The notes beneath the pieces were generated by a model. The model was not told the origin of the DNA, searched no databases, and worked only from the letters and a program-made list of their open reading frames with translations. Shown here one piece after another: positions 1 through 9,600 of a DNA stretch of 64,000 nucleotides. The position numbers and the translations under genes are program-made. Origin of the DNA: Marinobacter salexigens (GTDB lineage: Bacteria; Pseudomonadota; Gammaproteobacteria; Pseudomonadales; Oleiphilaceae); NCBI RefSeq assembly GCF_018860765.1, contig NZ_JAHKPV010000021.1, positions 799,845-863,844 of the forward strand. The letters are read 5' to 3'. Each line of letters begins with the position of its first letter. Within the stretch, counting starts at the first letter, position 1.

Positions 1-268
1 CCGCATGGTCCATACCCGCAGACAGGGCAACTTCTTTACCAAAATTCCGGGAAAACGACAGGTAGTGAACGTTTGCATGCTCCCCTGCGTAATAGCGCAG
101 CAATGCAAGAGAGCTATCTGAAGAGCCATCGTTCACAAACGTAACATCCGCAGCAAATGGCCACTGCGCGCTTGCTTTCAAGAAAGCCTCCATGAACAAC
201 GGCACCGATGCTTCTTCGTTAAACACTGGCACCACCAGACTGATTTTTACATCACTCAACTCGTTCAC
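1..268 (-). CDS. GtrB/DPM1-like family 2 glycosyltransferase (3' end outside window)
   Basis: Only the first 89 codons lie in the window. The reading frame begins at a GTG (266-268) preceded by an AAGGGGA-type ribosome site and overlaps the end of the upstream gene by 17 bases, so the two are translationally coupled. The N-terminus shows the GT-A nucleotide-binding signature SLVVPVFNEE, then FVNDGSSD and SFSRNFGKE. These are typical of polyprenyl-phosphate sugar transferases (GtrB, DPM1, ArnC type), which load a sugar onto undecaprenyl phosphate at the inner face of the membrane. The partner upstream is a polytopic GT-C-like protein, which suggests a Gtr-style glycan-decoration pair. The exact sugar cannot be read from this fragment. 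Confidence 0.9.
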   Translation of the reverse strand, partial: MNELSDVKISLVVPVFNEEASVPLFMEAFLKASAQWPFAADVTFVNDGSSDSSLALLRYYAGEHANVHYLSFSRNFGKEVALSAGMDHA

Positions 269-2258
269 GCTCTTCCCCTTCTGGCTCGCTTACGTGTTCT
301 ATCAAATCCAGAGACCGCAACCCCACCGCCAATTCACGCACATCCTGACTCTCACCCGGATAGCCTGGCTTGCGAACTGCCTCGTACTCTAAAGTAAGGC
401 GCAACGGCGCATCGAGAACCAATTGCGGCAAAGGCACTGTTGCCTCGCAACAATCATTCCCCGAGTGACGTTCCGCCGAGTAGCGCCAGATTGCTACCTC
501 CTCGCCATCAAGAAGCACCGTGATTCGCTGTTGCTGCAGCGAAGGTCCGAAGTAGGGCCGGAGCTGCAAACGCAACGCATCAACGTTATCGTGTACGCCC
601 GGCTGTAACAACACGTTCAGCTCTGAACGATTGCCTTCACTCCAAACGCCCCATATTTCCGGGCTAGACCAACCTGCGCCCAGCACACCCGCGCCCTGTG
701 CAGACCACGACGAAAAACTAGTGTGAAAAGCATCTACTAACGGCTCGCTTCTCTCTTGCTGCCCTGCGGGGCACACTCCGGAACGGCGTAGAAAATTCAT
801 ATACTCAAGCCAGAACACGCGGCTGTTCATATCAGAGTGCATCGCCACAAAACGGTGCGGGTCCAGCGAGGACATCTGGACCTGCGAAAGCCAACGGTCG
901 ATAGTGTCTTCGCTGTACCCCACAGAACAAGCCACACCCTCTGCTTTGGCCCATGGCGCTACCCGAGCGCGCATGTCGTTTGCTATCAACGAATTGGCTG
1001 CATAATTAACGCCGCCTACCAACCCCAGACTCAAAGCCAGTATGGCAAACACTACCAGCCGCCAACGATCCTTAAACCAGACGACCAGCAGGCATACCAG
1101 CGCATAGGCCAGCACACCAAAACCCGGAAACGCCACTCGGCTGTCCAGATAGCCGCAAACCTGCAGATCCAAACACCACTCTTGCTGGCGCGCAGTGGCG
1201 GCCAGAGGTGCGGCAATGTAAAACATCAGTACGCCAATACATACCATCATTGTAATGGCGGCTTTAGCTGAAAGCACCGGCATCCGCCGCAACAAACCCC
1301 AAGCACAAAGCGTGGTTATCAGTGCAACCAATCCCGATACCAGCCACGCATCGGCCGTAACCCGAGAAAAATCTACACCCGGTAAACGGTGAAACACCGT
1401 GCCCGCACTCAGGTGCCACATCGCGGTTGCAAAAAAGCGCGAGGTGTTGGCCAAACCACTGGGGTCATTGCCTTCATACGACGATGGGTACTGAAGCCGA
1501 AAACCCACGTAAACGGCCAATACAACAGCCACCACCAAGGCATCCGACACTAGCTTACCAGTGCGTACCTGCAGCCTGAGAAAACGAGCCTGCAGCTCAC
1601 TCTTTCGGGGCCAAGCCATGTTGGCTAGGTGGTCGGCAGCCATCAAGGCTGTGGCAAACAAAAAAACAAATTCACTCACCAGCATAGCGACAGCCATACT
1701 GCCGCATGCGATCAGTTGGCCGAGCCAATGCATGCTAGGCCAGCGCATTAATGCAAGGCGAGCAGCCAGCACCACAAGAAAAGGCAGAGTGTTCTGCAAA
1801 GGGTAAGCGTTGGGGGGCATGTGCTCATACGCCAATGGATGTAAGGCCAAAAGCACCAGCACAATAAACGCGGAAACGGAAAACGCCCTGTTGCCGGAGG
1901 TCAATCTGGCAAGGTAGTGAGCGAACAACACCAGAACAGAATAGTAAGAGATGAGGATGAGCAGGCGACCCGAGGTGAAACCCGACACCCAAGCACCCAG
2001 CGCATTCAGCGGCGTCATCACATAGTGGCCAATGCGGCCACTAAACTTAGCGACAGCCTCCGCTTCCACCCATACACGATCCCATCCATGCCACAGAAAC
2101 TGAAGAAACATGGCGTCGTCAGCGGTTAGCCTATAGCCGAACCGAAACTGCAACGCCTGCAAAGCAACCAGCAACCCAAGGCCACAGACAAGCCAAACCT
2201 TCCAAGCCGTGAGGGGCAGCCAAGCCCGACCGTTTTGCCTGCTCAACACAATAAACAC
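252..2258 (-). CDS. Polytopic GT-C-like membrane protein with C-terminal extracytoplasmic domain
   Basis: A 668-residue protein with about ten hydrophobic segments in its first 450 residues. An Asp-Asp pair (TADDAMF, about residues 46-52) lies just after the first membrane segment. This is the position of the catalytic acidic residues in GT-C glycosyltransferases, which use polyprenyl-phosphate sugars on the periplasmic side. The last 140 residues form a soluble domain with GWSSPEIWGVWSEG, a QQRITVLLDG strand and an REL-x-VGLRSL end. The same pattern closes the acyltransferase at 3194-5668. Coupling to a GtrB-like transferase supports a role in adding a sugar to a surface glycan. Family membership is inferred from topology and context; the protein could also be an uncharacterised membrane protein without transferase activity. 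Confidence 0.75.
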   Translation of the reverse strand: MFIVLSRQNGRAWLPLTAWKVWLVCGLGLLVALQALQFRFGYRLTADDAMFLQFLWHGWDRVWVEAEAVAKFSGRIGHYVMTPLNALGAWVSGFTSGRLLILISYYSVLVLFAHYLARLTSGNRAFSVSAFIVLVLLALHPLAYEHMPPNAYPLQNTLPFLVVLAARLALMRWPSMHWLGQLIACGSMAVAMLVSEFVFLFATALMAADHLANMAWPRKSELQARFLRLQVRTGKLVSDALVVAVVLAVYVGFRLQYPSSYEGNDPSGLANTSRFFATAMWHLSAGTVFHRLPGVDFSRVTADAWLVSGLVALITTLCAWGLLRRMPVLSAKAAITMMVCIGVLMFYIAAPLAATARQQEWCLDLQVCGYLDSRVAFPGFGVLAYALVCLLVVWFKDRWRLVVFAILALSLGLVGGVNYAANSLIANDMRARVAPWAKAEGVACSVGYSEDTIDRWLSQVQMSSLDPHRFVAMHSDMNSRVFWLEYMNFLRRSGVCPAGQQERSEPLVDAFHTSFSSWSAQGAGVLGAGWSSPEIWGVWSEGNRSELNVLLQPGVHDNVDALRLQLRPYFGPSLQQQRITVLLDGEEVAIWRYSAERHSGNDCCEATVPLPQLVLDAPLRLTLEYEAVRKPGYPGESQDVRELAVGLRSLDLIEHVSEPEGEERERVE

Positions 2259-2298
2259 CCCATCACGGCCTGCATTCCCTTACAGATTATTCCAAAAC

Positions 2299-3099
2299 TT
2301 AGAAAGTCAGATTGTCGTCGTCATCGTCTGCAAACAACGCCTCAAGATCCACATCTTCAGCGGGGCCGGCCTGCTTTTTGGCTTCTGCACGCAACTCATA
2401 CAAGCGCACCAACCCCTGTAAACGGTGCTCCGACAGAAGCTGGGTATAAGCCACAGACAGTGCGCCGCTCTTCAATAGCTTAGAGGCGGTTTCTGGCGGC
2501 AGCTCGCGCATGGCCGCTTCATCAATGTGATAGACACCCTGAACGTCGTAACCGCCCTCGCTTTTTCCATCGCTGGCAGAGATCTTCCAAGGAACAACCA
2601 ACCCGGCCTCCTCAAGCTGGTTAACCAACACCTGCGTCATTTCGCGGGCTTGTTCCAGTTTTTCCAAGAAGACAAGCAAGTCGCGGGTTTTGGCGGTAGG
2701 CTCGCCATCAGCATCAAACAAGCGCACGGCGTCTGGCCCGGCTTCAAGCTGAAAGGCGTCAGCATCTGTATCCACGCATACAACCCGGCGCGAACCGCTT
2801 TCATCGCGCACAGCCAAAAATGGATGGGTTCTATACCAGGCAGGCCTGTACCCGCCAATCCAGCGGCCATTGGTGTGAACGTATACGTTAACCCCCGGCT
2901 GCAACGACTGAAGCGCCACCAACTCATAAGGCTTACCTTCACCCTGGCTCACAAAGGCCAACGGCATGGTGGGCACTACCTGAGGCAGCTCCTCTACTAC
3001 TACAGGTACTACAGCTTTCTCAAGAGCATGGCCGTTGCCCGCAGGCAGAAGGCCGGACTCCCGATGGTCAGCTTTGTTCAAAGCGATGTAACGGGCCAT
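2299..3099 (-). CDS. SapC family protein
   Basis: The frame is open further upstream, but the start MARYIALNKADHRE at 3099 has a GAGG ribosome site and does not run into the divergent gene at 3194, so a 266-residue product is preferred. The sequence matches the SapC family: an N-terminal alpha/beta stretch with PLAFVSQGEGKPYELVALQSL, then HPFLAVRDE and a helical C-terminus ending in an acidic run (ADDDDDN). SapC was named from the surface-array protein locus of Campylobacter fetus, and its biochemical role is not known. Its presence 4-12 kb from an S-layer-like protein and a dedicated type I exporter fits that association. No signal peptide is seen, so it is probably cytoplasmic. Confidence 0.85.
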   Translation of the reverse strand: MARYIALNKADHRESGLLPAGNGHALEKAVVPVVVEELPQVVPTMPLAFVSQGEGKPYELVALQSLQPGVNVYVHTNGRWIGGYRPAWYRTHPFLAVRDESGSRRVVCVDTDADAFQLEAGPDAVRLFDADGEPTAKTRDLLVFLEKLEQAREMTQVLVNQLEEAGLVVPWKISASDGKSEGGYDVQGVYHIDEAAMRELPPETASKLLKSGALSVAYTQLLSEHRLQGLVRLYELRAEAKKQAGPAEDVDLEALFADDDDDNLTF

Positions 3100-3193
3100 G
3101 GGCAACCTCAGTGTCAAAAAATGGGCAGGAATGATAGCACATAAGGCGGGGTAATATTTGATATGATTCCGCTCCGGTTTAGCGGGGAACGGA

Positions 3194-5668
3194 ATGAACA
3201 AACACTACCCTTATGTGCCTGCCATAGACGGGCTAAGAGCCATAGCAGTACTAGCTGTTATGGTTTACCACCTAGATACAAGCTGGCTGCCCGGCGGATT
3301 TGCCGGTGTGGATGTATTTTTTGTAATTTCAGGGTACGTTGTATCGCGCTCCTTGGTAGGGCGTACTGGCGAGAGTTTTGGGCAGTTTCTCGCCGGATTC
3401 TACTCCCGAAGAATAAGGCGCATTATACCCGCGCTTGTTGTATGCATGCTGGCCACATCGTTTTTTACCGTACTATTCATACCAGAATCTTGGTTGAGCT
3501 CCACCATACGTCAGGTGGGTCTTTACGCCTTTTTCGGCCTGAGCAATATTGCACTGGTGTGGTACCAAGATGACTACTTCTCTCCAAGGGCCGAATTCAA
3601 TCCCTTTGTGCACACTTGGTCTTTGGGCGTAGAAGAGCAGTTTTACTTCATTTTTCCGGCGCTGATCTTTTTTTGGTTTCTAGCTCACAACCGGTCACAG
3701 GCCAGGGGCTTTAGGGTCTTAGTGAATTGTCTAATTCCTGCGCTGGCCATCGCTTCACTCTACACCGCCTATCACATGGGGCAGTCGCGGGCAGATTGGG
3801 CCTACTACATGCTTCCCGCTAGGTTTTGGGAATTGGCGGCGGGGGTGATGCTCTTCCAACTACAGGCCAAGAGTCGATTACCGCAGCTATCCACCCGAAG
3901 CGCCTCTTTGTGTCTGGGCCTCGGGCTGGTGACTATTCTTGCTGGGTACCTGTGGGCAAATGTGGAAGCCTTTCCTTACCCTTGGGCACTATTGCCAGTA
4001 ATAGGAACATTGCTTTCGCTCGGCGCGATAACCGGTCAAACCAAGAGCAAAGCAACACGTACCTCTATGCTTTCGCACCCCGCAACTATTTACTGCGGAA
4101 AAATATCCTACTCTCTCTACCTTTGGCACTGGCCTGTTTATACGCTGATGCGTTGGACCACAGGCTTGGAAACACCTCTACAGATGGCCACCGCGGTTGC
4201 GCTCACCTTCTTGCTAGCTGGGTGCTCTTACCATTTTATCGAAACACCCGTGCGGAGAGCCCGAACTCTAGCCAAACCACCCTACCGAGGGCTACTGGCG
4301 GGTGGTTTGGCCATCGCCCTATTATGGGCCGGTGCATGGCAATTATTTGAACACCGAAACGATCTGTCGTTAAGCGTTACGGCCGACACCAAAACGTGGC
4401 AAGCGCACGAGTACCCATACCATGCGCTTACCACTGCAAGGAGTGACACTTTACACGGGCGTAAAATGTTTGTGATTGGCAACTCCCACACCGGCGCCTA
4501 TAGCACTATGGTTAGCCTACTCAGGCAGCGCCAAGGTATAGAGGCCCATCTGATTCAAACCGGGCATTGTGCTATCGGCAACCTGTTATACCCCATTCAG
4601 GAACTAGATGGCTGCCAAGCCATCATTGACTACTATCTGAACCTGCTAAACGAAAGAGCCAAGCCAGGTGATATTGTATTTTTTGCGTCACTCAGAACCC
4701 ATCGGCTTGCCGACCAATGGGCTCGCTCCTCTCCTAAAGAGGTTTTGGCTTTTAGCCAGAGCGAAGAAGCTGCCCATGACCTTCAGGCCGCATATTCTGA
4801 GACGACCCCAATTATTAGAGCCCTTGAACGCCAAGGCGTGGTTGTACTGTTTGATGCGCCCAAGCCAGTCCTGCAAGGGCCGGCCTATCGCTGTTCCGAC
4901 TGGTTCAACGCGAACAACCCGGTGTGTGGCGATCAGCTAGCTGTTAGCGAAGCCTTCATCCGAGACCTTCGCCAACCGATGATGGAGTCCTTAGCCCGTA
5001 TAAAAGCCAACTTCAGCAATGTGCAAGTCTGGGACCCGCTCCCCTACCTCTGCAGCCATGGCGAATGCTCACCGTTTGATAGCGATGGCTTGCCCTTGTA
5101 CTTTGATGGAGATCACATCAGTGGGCATGGCAACCGAGTGCTCTACCCCCACTTTGAAGAGGCCATACTGAGTCTCTACAACAACTGCGAAAGCTGCTCC
5201 GGGTTGGCAGCCAACATCACACCCCTGTTTCCAGAACCTATTCGCCCCGACGAACGGATTACCTTTAATAAAAACGGAAACGGATTGAAATACAAGGGGC
5301 CAGGATGGTCTTTACCGGAAGACTGGGGCGTATGGAGCGAGAGCGACCGTGTAGTCCTTTACATACCTGTTGACGGCAATGCCAGCACCATCCGCATAGA
5401 AGCCCGACCGTTTTTGGCATCCACGCTCACCAGCCAACGCGTGCAGGCAAGGATAAACGGCATAGACGCAGGTACATTCGCGCTGACAGCCGATTCCACA
5501 CCTTACTTAGCACTGGATATACCCGAGACGAGCCGAAGCAAAACCAACAACACATCAACTCTAAAAGTAGAGCTTCAATTGCCCGATGCCATATCACCGA
5601 CTGATTTAGGAGTAGGTGCAGACCCGCGCGAGCTGGGGATAGGGCTGAATAGCTTGTTTGTGGAATAG
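3194..5668 (+). CDS. AT3/SGNH acyltransferase of surface polysaccharide, with extra C-terminal domain
   Basis: An 824-residue OafA-type O-acyltransferase. Residues about 5-345 are the membrane acyltransferase-3 domain (YVPAIDGLRAIAVLAVMVYH with the conserved His, then RRIRRIIPAL and HTWSLGVEEQFY). Residues about 420-650 are a periplasmic SGNH domain with the nucleophile block VIGNSHTGAYS (about 427) and the DGDHISGHG block (about 637). Together they move an acyl group, usually acetyl, across the inner membrane onto a glycan. Residues about 690-824 form a third domain (GWSLPEDWGVWSE ... QRVQARINGI ... RELGIGLNSL) shared with the membrane protein at 252-2258. The start ATG has a GGGGAA ribosome site. 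It is divergent from the SapC gene. The target is likely LPS, capsule or S-layer glycan. Confidence 0.9.
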   Translation: MNKHYPYVPAIDGLRAIAVLAVMVYHLDTSWLPGGFAGVDVFFVISGYVVSRSLVGRTGESFGQFLAGFYSRRIRRIIPALVVCMLATSFFTVLFIPESWLSSTIRQVGLYAFFGLSNIALVWYQDDYFSPRAEFNPFVHTWSLGVEEQFYFIFPALIFFWFLAHNRSQARGFRVLVNCLIPALAIASLYTAYHMGQSRADWAYYMLPARFWELAAGVMLFQLQAKSRLPQLSTRSASLCLGLGLVTILAGYLWANVEAFPYPWALLPVIGTLLSLGAITGQTKSKATRTSMLSHPATIYCGKISYSLYLWHWPVYTLMRWTTGLETPLQMATAVALTFLLAGCSYHFIETPVRRARTLAKPPYRGLLAGGLAIALLWAGAWQLFEHRNDLSLSVTADTKTWQAHEYPYHALTTARSDTLHGRKMFVIGNSHTGAYSTMVSLLRQRQGIEAHLIQTGHCAIGNLLYPIQELDGCQAIIDYYLNLLNERAKPGDIVFFASLRTHRLADQWARSSPKEVLAFSQSEEAAHDLQAAYSETTPIIRALERQGVVVLFDAPKPVLQGPAYRCSDWFNANNPVCGDQLAVSEAFIRDLRQPMMESLARIKANFSNVQVWDPLPYLCSHGECSPFDSDGLPLYFDGDHISGHGNRVLYPHFEEAILSLYNNCESCSGLAANITPLFPEPIRPDERITFNKNGNGLKYKGPGWSLPEDWGVWSESDRVVLYIPVDGNASTIRIEARPFLASTLTSQRVQARINGIDAGTFALTADSTPYLALDIPETSRSKTNNTSTLKVELQLPDAISPTDLGVGADPRELGIGLNSLFVE

Positions 5669-5684
5669 CAATAACGAGGAGAGT

Positions 5685-5715
5685 TCAGGCAGCCGAGATA
5701 CAAACGGCTGCCTGA
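5685..5715. terminator. Convergent hairpin terminator candidate
   Basis: A perfect 11-bp stem (TCAGGCAGCCG at 5685-5695, CGGCTGCCTGA at 5705-5715) with a 9-base loop lies between the stops of two convergent genes. A T-rich stretch (GTATTTTATT) follows on the plus side after a few bases. It probably ends transcription from the acyltransferase gene and perhaps from the opposing lipoprotein gene. Confidence 0.65.
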
Positions 5716-5725
5716 TGCGTGTATT

Positions 5726-6421
5726 TTATTGATCGTTCGTGCGGGGGCGTGAGCCGTCTGCAGCTCGCGGGTCGTCGCCATCTTCCGGATTGCGGACCAA
5801 GATAATTCGGTAGTCAGCTTCAACACTGTTGAAGTCACTTAATACGCCACTGCCAAACTGAATGCCTAAGCCTGCGCCCTCTATGCTTTCACTGGCGCTG
5901 CTGGTCCACACCGTTAATTGCCTCATATCCGGGAACACGGTTGGCTCTATCGTGGGGCTCAACGTCGGAGAACCACAGCCTTCCGCGATATCCAACTCAC
6001 CAATTTCATTTGGGCTGGTGTGAAGGTTATTGCAATACACCAATGATTTGAGTTCCTGCAGATCCGGCAAACGGAAGCCGTCTGCGTCTATAAGACTACG
6101 GGCCACAGTCCACGTCAGCGTTCGCGCGCTGCCCTCACAGGCTGAAAGCTCAGAACTCCACGTTTGACCATAGTAACAGCGCTTCCACGCAAGGTTGGTT
6201 TTGGTATCGAGAACAATAGCTGCACTCTCGCCAAGTGGCTGGTAACGCTCGCGAAGGACCTCACCTGCTGCCTCTGGCAGCGGCGGCACACCCTCCTCTT
6301 CTCCACCACCTGACGACCCGCCACTACTCAAGCACCCTGTAAGCAGCGTGACGCTTACAAGGCTTACCGCTAGTACCGGCGAAAGAAGCGGCCGAAAGCC
6401 ACAAAACCTTACTGCTTGCAT
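5726..6421 (-). CDS. DUF1566 (Lcl-like C-terminal domain) lipoprotein
   Basis: A 231-residue predicted lipoprotein. The signal peptide ends in the lipobox LLTGC with Cys30 as the lipidated residue, followed by a Ser/Gly-rich linker (SSGGSSGGGEEEG). From about residue 55 it carries a DUF1566 domain: LAWKRCYYGQTW, a Cys pair, LTWTVARSLIDADGFRLPDLQELKSLV, and the closing block VWTSSASES ... FGSGVLSDFN ... YRIILVRN. This lectin-like fold occurs in secreted and surface proteins of Gammaproteobacteria, but its ligand is unknown. The gene sits between the acyltransferase and the S-layer-like gene, suggesting an outer-membrane role in the same surface locus. That functional link is inference from position only. 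Confidence 0.85.
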   Translation of the reverse strand: MQAVRFCGFRPLLSPVLAVSLVSVTLLTGCLSSGGSSGGGEEEGVPPLPEAAGEVLRERYQPLGESAAIVLDTKTNLAWKRCYYGQTWSSELSACEGSARTLTWTVARSLIDADGFRLPDLQELKSLVYCNNLHTSPNEIGELDIAEGCGSPTLSPTIEPTVFPDMRQLTVWTSSASESIEGAGLGIQFGSGVLSDFNSVEADYRIILVRNPEDGDDPRAADGSRPRTNDQ

Positions 6422-6572
6422 ACCTCAAAACTCCTAAAACGAAACGAGTGAAACACAGTTTACAGCGAACTATCCCCTAAATCCTAGCGATCCCAGGAAG
6501 ACACAGGAATCCCAAAGACCCAACTCACGTATCAAAACCTGCCACTCTTTATCCAATGGTTTTTTCGAAGCC

Positions 6573-6603
6573 AAAAAAAACCCTGACCGAAGTCAGGGTT
6601 TTT
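6573..6603. terminator. Bidirectional intrinsic terminator
   Basis: A 7-bp stem CCCTGAC/GTCAGGG (6581-6587 and 6592-6598) with loop CGAA is flanked by eight A on the left and five T on the right, so it can terminate in both directions. On the minus strand it ends the transcript of the S-layer-like gene. Confidence 0.9.
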
Positions 6604-6642
6604 AGGCTCTGTTAGCTATCGCTAGCTAGCAGATGGTTGTCT

Positions 6643-6661
6643 GACCCTCCCGGGGAGGGTC
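6643..6661 (-). repeat. GC-rich hairpin at 3' end of the S-layer transcript
   Basis: An 8-bp perfect inverted repeat GACCCTCC/GGAGGGTC with a 3-base loop lies 25 bases beyond the S-layer-like stop codon and before the intrinsic terminator. It has no U-tract, so it is more likely an mRNA-stabilising 3' stem or a back-up terminator. Confidence 0.5.
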
Positions 6662-6685
6662 TTAAACCGCAGTTCTAAGCTCAGC

Positions 6686-9600
6686 TTACGCCAAGCCAGA
6701 CTCTGCTGCCCACTCAGCGGAACCCACCAAGGAGAGTTCCATATCAGGAGCGTTGGTAGCCAGAGAAGCACCCAGATCTACAACACCAACCAACTGAGCG
6801 CTGGTGTTAAAGTCGCCAGCATCAGCGTCTGCTACACGAGTAGACGTAACGTGGAAGATCTTGTACTCACCGTCGTTGGCATCATTCTCAACCATGAAGA
6901 TATGGTTGTTGGTGTTGCCAATGATTGCGCCAGGCGCAGCGGTGCCCATGTTAGTTTCACCGTTGTCAGCGTCGTAGCCGCCAAACAGAGCAGTGTTAGC
7001 AACATCGCCGTAGCCTGCGCCAGTACCGTTCAGCAGAGCTGTCAGGTTAGAGGCAGTCAGGTTATCCCAAGTTTGCTGTGCGTTGCCGCCGTCGCCTTGG
7101 AAGTCGATGATGGAAACGGTGTTACCGTTGAACGCACCAGTGCCTTCGAAAGTAACAGGGCTTGGGTTGGCAGAAGAACCTGCACCAGAGCCAGACGCAT
7201 CTACTTCAGTGGTCAGGTAGCTGGTGAAGTTCAGGAAGTCAACACCTGTAGCCGTTACGCCAGCAGCGCCGTCAGTATCCTGAACAAAGTTCAGAACTGT
7301 GTTTTCACCGTTGTTGTAACCGGTGTACACAAGCATGTCGTTGCTGTCTGCGCCAGTGCCCAGAACCACTACGTCTTGGCCAGCACCCATGTTGATTACG
7401 TTGTTGCTCTCAACAGAGCTGTCTGCGCCTACAACATCAGTACCGCTGACCTGACCCAGAATTGAATCTGCAGCAGTTGTTTCGGCACCAGTGTTGTCTA
7501 GAGCACCCAGACCTTCATAGCCGCCAGTACCAGTGGTGTCTGCAATGCTGTCTACAGCAGCGTTCAGATCACCTTGTACCAGTGCACCGATTGAAGAATC
7601 GTTGTTGAACGCTTCCCAAGCAGCTTGCAGCTGAGTCAGAGCAGAACCAGTTGGCAAAGTGCCAGCCTGAAGGTCAACATTCAGGTCAACGTTTTCGAAC
7701 TCACCGTCTACCAGTGAACGAACAATCAAGGTGTCGTTCGGGCCGTCGATAGCTACCAAGAACTTGCTCAGAACCGCATCACCATTGATGGCTGTTTTCA
7801 TAGCCTGGTTGATGTGACGCTCAGTAGCTGCATAGTTAGCACCGGTTGGTACGTCAACAGTTACTTCAAAACCGTTGGTGAACGCAGCAGCTGCGGCGCC
7901 AGTCAGACCACCAGCAGGCGTTACGCCAGCGCCAGCGAAGCTAACGGTCAGAGTATTGTCATACAGGAAGTAAGGACCAGTGGTACCAGAAGTACCAGCC
8001 AGAGGCGCTCCAGAGCCGCCCAACAGGTCTTGTACGTCTACGTTCTCTGAGTTGAATACCCAGTGAGCGTTGAAGTCTGTGCCACCGATGTCTTGCTTAC
8101 CACTGTTGTCTGCATAAACAACGTCGTTGCCTGCACCAACCAGAATGGTAGCGTCGCCAGCACCCTGAGTTTCAACAACATCGTTACCAGAACTAGTGTT
8201 GATCACAATGTTCTTCTGATCTTTCTGGTTATCGTACCAGTTGCTAGGAGCAACTGTGTCGTTGTCCAGAACCAGAACAATCTTATCGTTGCCGGTACCG
8301 GTAGTGATGCTCAAAGAAGCATCTTCATGAGCGATAACAGACTGGCTGAAAGACAAGTAAAGCTCGTTGTCGCCGCCGCCTAGGTTGTAAGAATATACAA
8401 CGTTGTCTGCAGCTGCGTTGTCTTGACCGTCAACACGAACTAGGTCACGAGCGATAACCGCTTCAGTCACTTCGGCGTTCATGCGAACGTTTTGACCGAA
8501 CTGAGCTGCGTTGAATACGCGAACATCAGACAGACCAGCTTCAGCCTTACCATCCAGAACCGCACCGCCGTCAGAGCTCAGAGCAGCAGACTGCTCGGCA
8601 CCAAGGTGGAAGTAGCTCGCAGCGCCAGTCAGGTTAACAACTTCTAGGAAGTTAACATCGGTAGCACGCAGTGGGTTGGAGGCCAGCTTGGTCAGCCATA
8701 CGCCCAGATCAAGATTGTGATCTTCAGCTACAACGTCCAGCTGCTGAACACCCATGTCAGACATAGACTGACCAGAGATGTTCACTGAGCCGCCCTGTGA
8801 ACCGTAACCAACGTTCTTAAGTTCGAGGTTGGTAGTGATCAGGTCAGTTGAAGAGCCCAGTACGTTAGTGTCCTGACGACCAGAGGGGTCAACGTTACGG
8901 TCGCCGCCGGCACGATCGCCGAAGGAGAAACCGCCACGCTCAATCAGGTTGCTACCCGTTGCAGTAACCAGAATCTGGGTACCAAGAACGTTTGCACCAG
9001 TAGTTACCAGAGTGTCTGGATCTACTTGCTGACGTGTGAAATCTGCGCCCAGCTCAACAGTTACGTTGTTCAGTGCTTCGTTGTCCACGCGAAGTTCTTC
9101 GATGCGCGCTTGGATAGCGGCAGCCAGCTCTTCGTATGTTTCGGCGTTCAGGATATCCTGAGAACCTACAACGATTTCTTCGCCGTTCAGACGGAAGCTG
9201 AAAGACTCGATCGCAACAAGGCTTAGGGCCGCGTCTTTATCGTTGGCTTCGGCCATACGGTCGATAACTTCAACGGTAAGAACAGAACCCAAGTTGGTGG
9301 TTACGTTGTCCAGAATTGGGGACAGGAAGTAGGCTTCGTAGTTGCCTTCTTCACCCAACTGGTTTTCCAGACGGAAGGAGTAGTCACGGGAAATAGTACC
9401 CGCGCCCTGATCAATCGCCTGCATACCAACGTTGAAGATTTTATTGGTGTTTGACTCGAAGGTCTCGTCTAAAGTCGGGTCAGCTGAAACGTGTGTCCAA
9501 CCAGTGACATCCGACACACCCTTGTCGGTGTTGAAGTTGAAGTCGAAGACGATATCGTCAGGTGTTACGTCGTCACCTGGATCTACAGTACCGTCTGCGA

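Noticed and set aside
6851..7465. 204-residue open frame opposite the S-layer-like gene
   Set aside because: Antisense to strongly biased codons of the large secreted protein, with Val/Ala/Cys-rich sequence and no motif or ribosome site.
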